DNA of 64,000 nt, from positions 1-64,000 of the forward strand of contig NZ_BMRF01000016.1 of NCBI RefSeq assembly GCF_014648495.1, read 5' to 3'. A program made the translations under genes and the position numbers. The stretch is from Actinomadura cremea (GTDB taxonomy: Bacteria > Actinomycetota > Actinomycetes > Streptosporangiales > Streptosporangiaceae). Below the pieces are notes generated by a model. It was given only the letters and a program-made list of their open reading frames with translations, had not been told where the DNA came from and searched no databases. Of the stretch, positions 63,968 through 64,000 are shown piece after piece. The first letter of the stretch is position 1. Each line of letters begins with the position of its first letter.

Positions 63968-64000
63968 GTGCAGCGCGTGCTGATGAACGGAAAGATCCAC
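63968..64000 (+). CDS. PanD-like protein, first 11 residues (cut by window end)
   Basis: GTG 63968, with an AGAGGG site upstream, encodes VQRVLMNGKIH. This resembles the start of aspartate 1-decarboxylase (for example [20 protein letters not shown]), a self-processing pyruvoyl enzyme making beta-alanine. Only 11 residues are visible, so the call is tentative. Its iron-box promoter hints that beta-alanine, or the enzyme, serves siderophore synthesis. Confidence 0.4.
   Translation, partial: MQRVLMNGKIH

Overview
This is a high-GC actinomycete chromosome segment, probably from a Streptosporangiales/Thermomonosporaceae-type organism such as Actinomadura. That placement is an inference. It rests on the strong G/C codon third-position bias, the actinobacterial GuaB1 and FolP2 families, two DUF574-type methyltransferases, an XRE-DUF5753 regulator, IdeR-type iron boxes and several apparently leaderless promoters. 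No phage, insertion sequence, CRISPR array or replication origin was seen.

Layout. The window opens with the 3' end of a 23S rRNA, a complete 5S rRNA and a terminator. From 0.9 to 7.3 kb there is a regulator-rich stretch: a frameshifted methyltransferase, a DUF998 membrane protein, an ArsR-SRPBCC fusion, a TetR repressor, an XRE-DUF5753 protein, and a MarR repressor divergent from a VOC protein and a small HhH-GPD protein. From 7.7 to 14.2 kb lies a tight acyl-CoA operon (AtuA-like, biotin-dependent carboxylase beta and alpha subunits, acyl-CoA dehydrogenase). Its promoter carries nearly the same palindrome as the tetR promoter 3.5 kb upstream. A 52-residue secreted peptide follows, then a reverse-strand pair made of a small ATPase/kinase and an enolase-superfamily protein lacking the usual catalytic lysines, tandem LCP cell-wall ligases and GuaB1.

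From 22 to 33.7 kb there are scattered genes: a double Lrp regulator, a short LysR, a DHA2 efflux pump, GDP-mannose dehydratase, FolP2, a CGNR regulator, a decayed Na+/H+ antiporter, a divergent tRNA-Trp-like gene, and an aminotransferase divergent from a LysR. From 33.8 to 41.3 kb are two tandem L,D-transpeptidase lipoproteins, a glycosyltransferase, a DinB protein, a DUF3533 protein and a secreted protein. From 41.5 to 45.3 kb is a xylose module: xylA, xylB and a divergent ROK regulator.

From 47.2 to 56.6 kb is a coherent uptake and catabolism locus. A PaaX regulator is divergent from a five-gene branched-chain-type ABC importer, a CoA ligase, an IclR regulator, a VanA-like Rieske oxygenase and a tiny CHCG protein, most with 4-base start/stop overlaps. 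It probably imports and degrades an aromatic acid. From 56.7 kb to the end is an iron-regulated siderophore locus: two FecCD permeases, a carrier-Cy-A-PCP NRPS, an EntS-like exporter, and a divergent gene cut by the window edge whose first 11 residues resemble aspartate decarboxylase PanD. Three IdeR-type iron boxes control these units.
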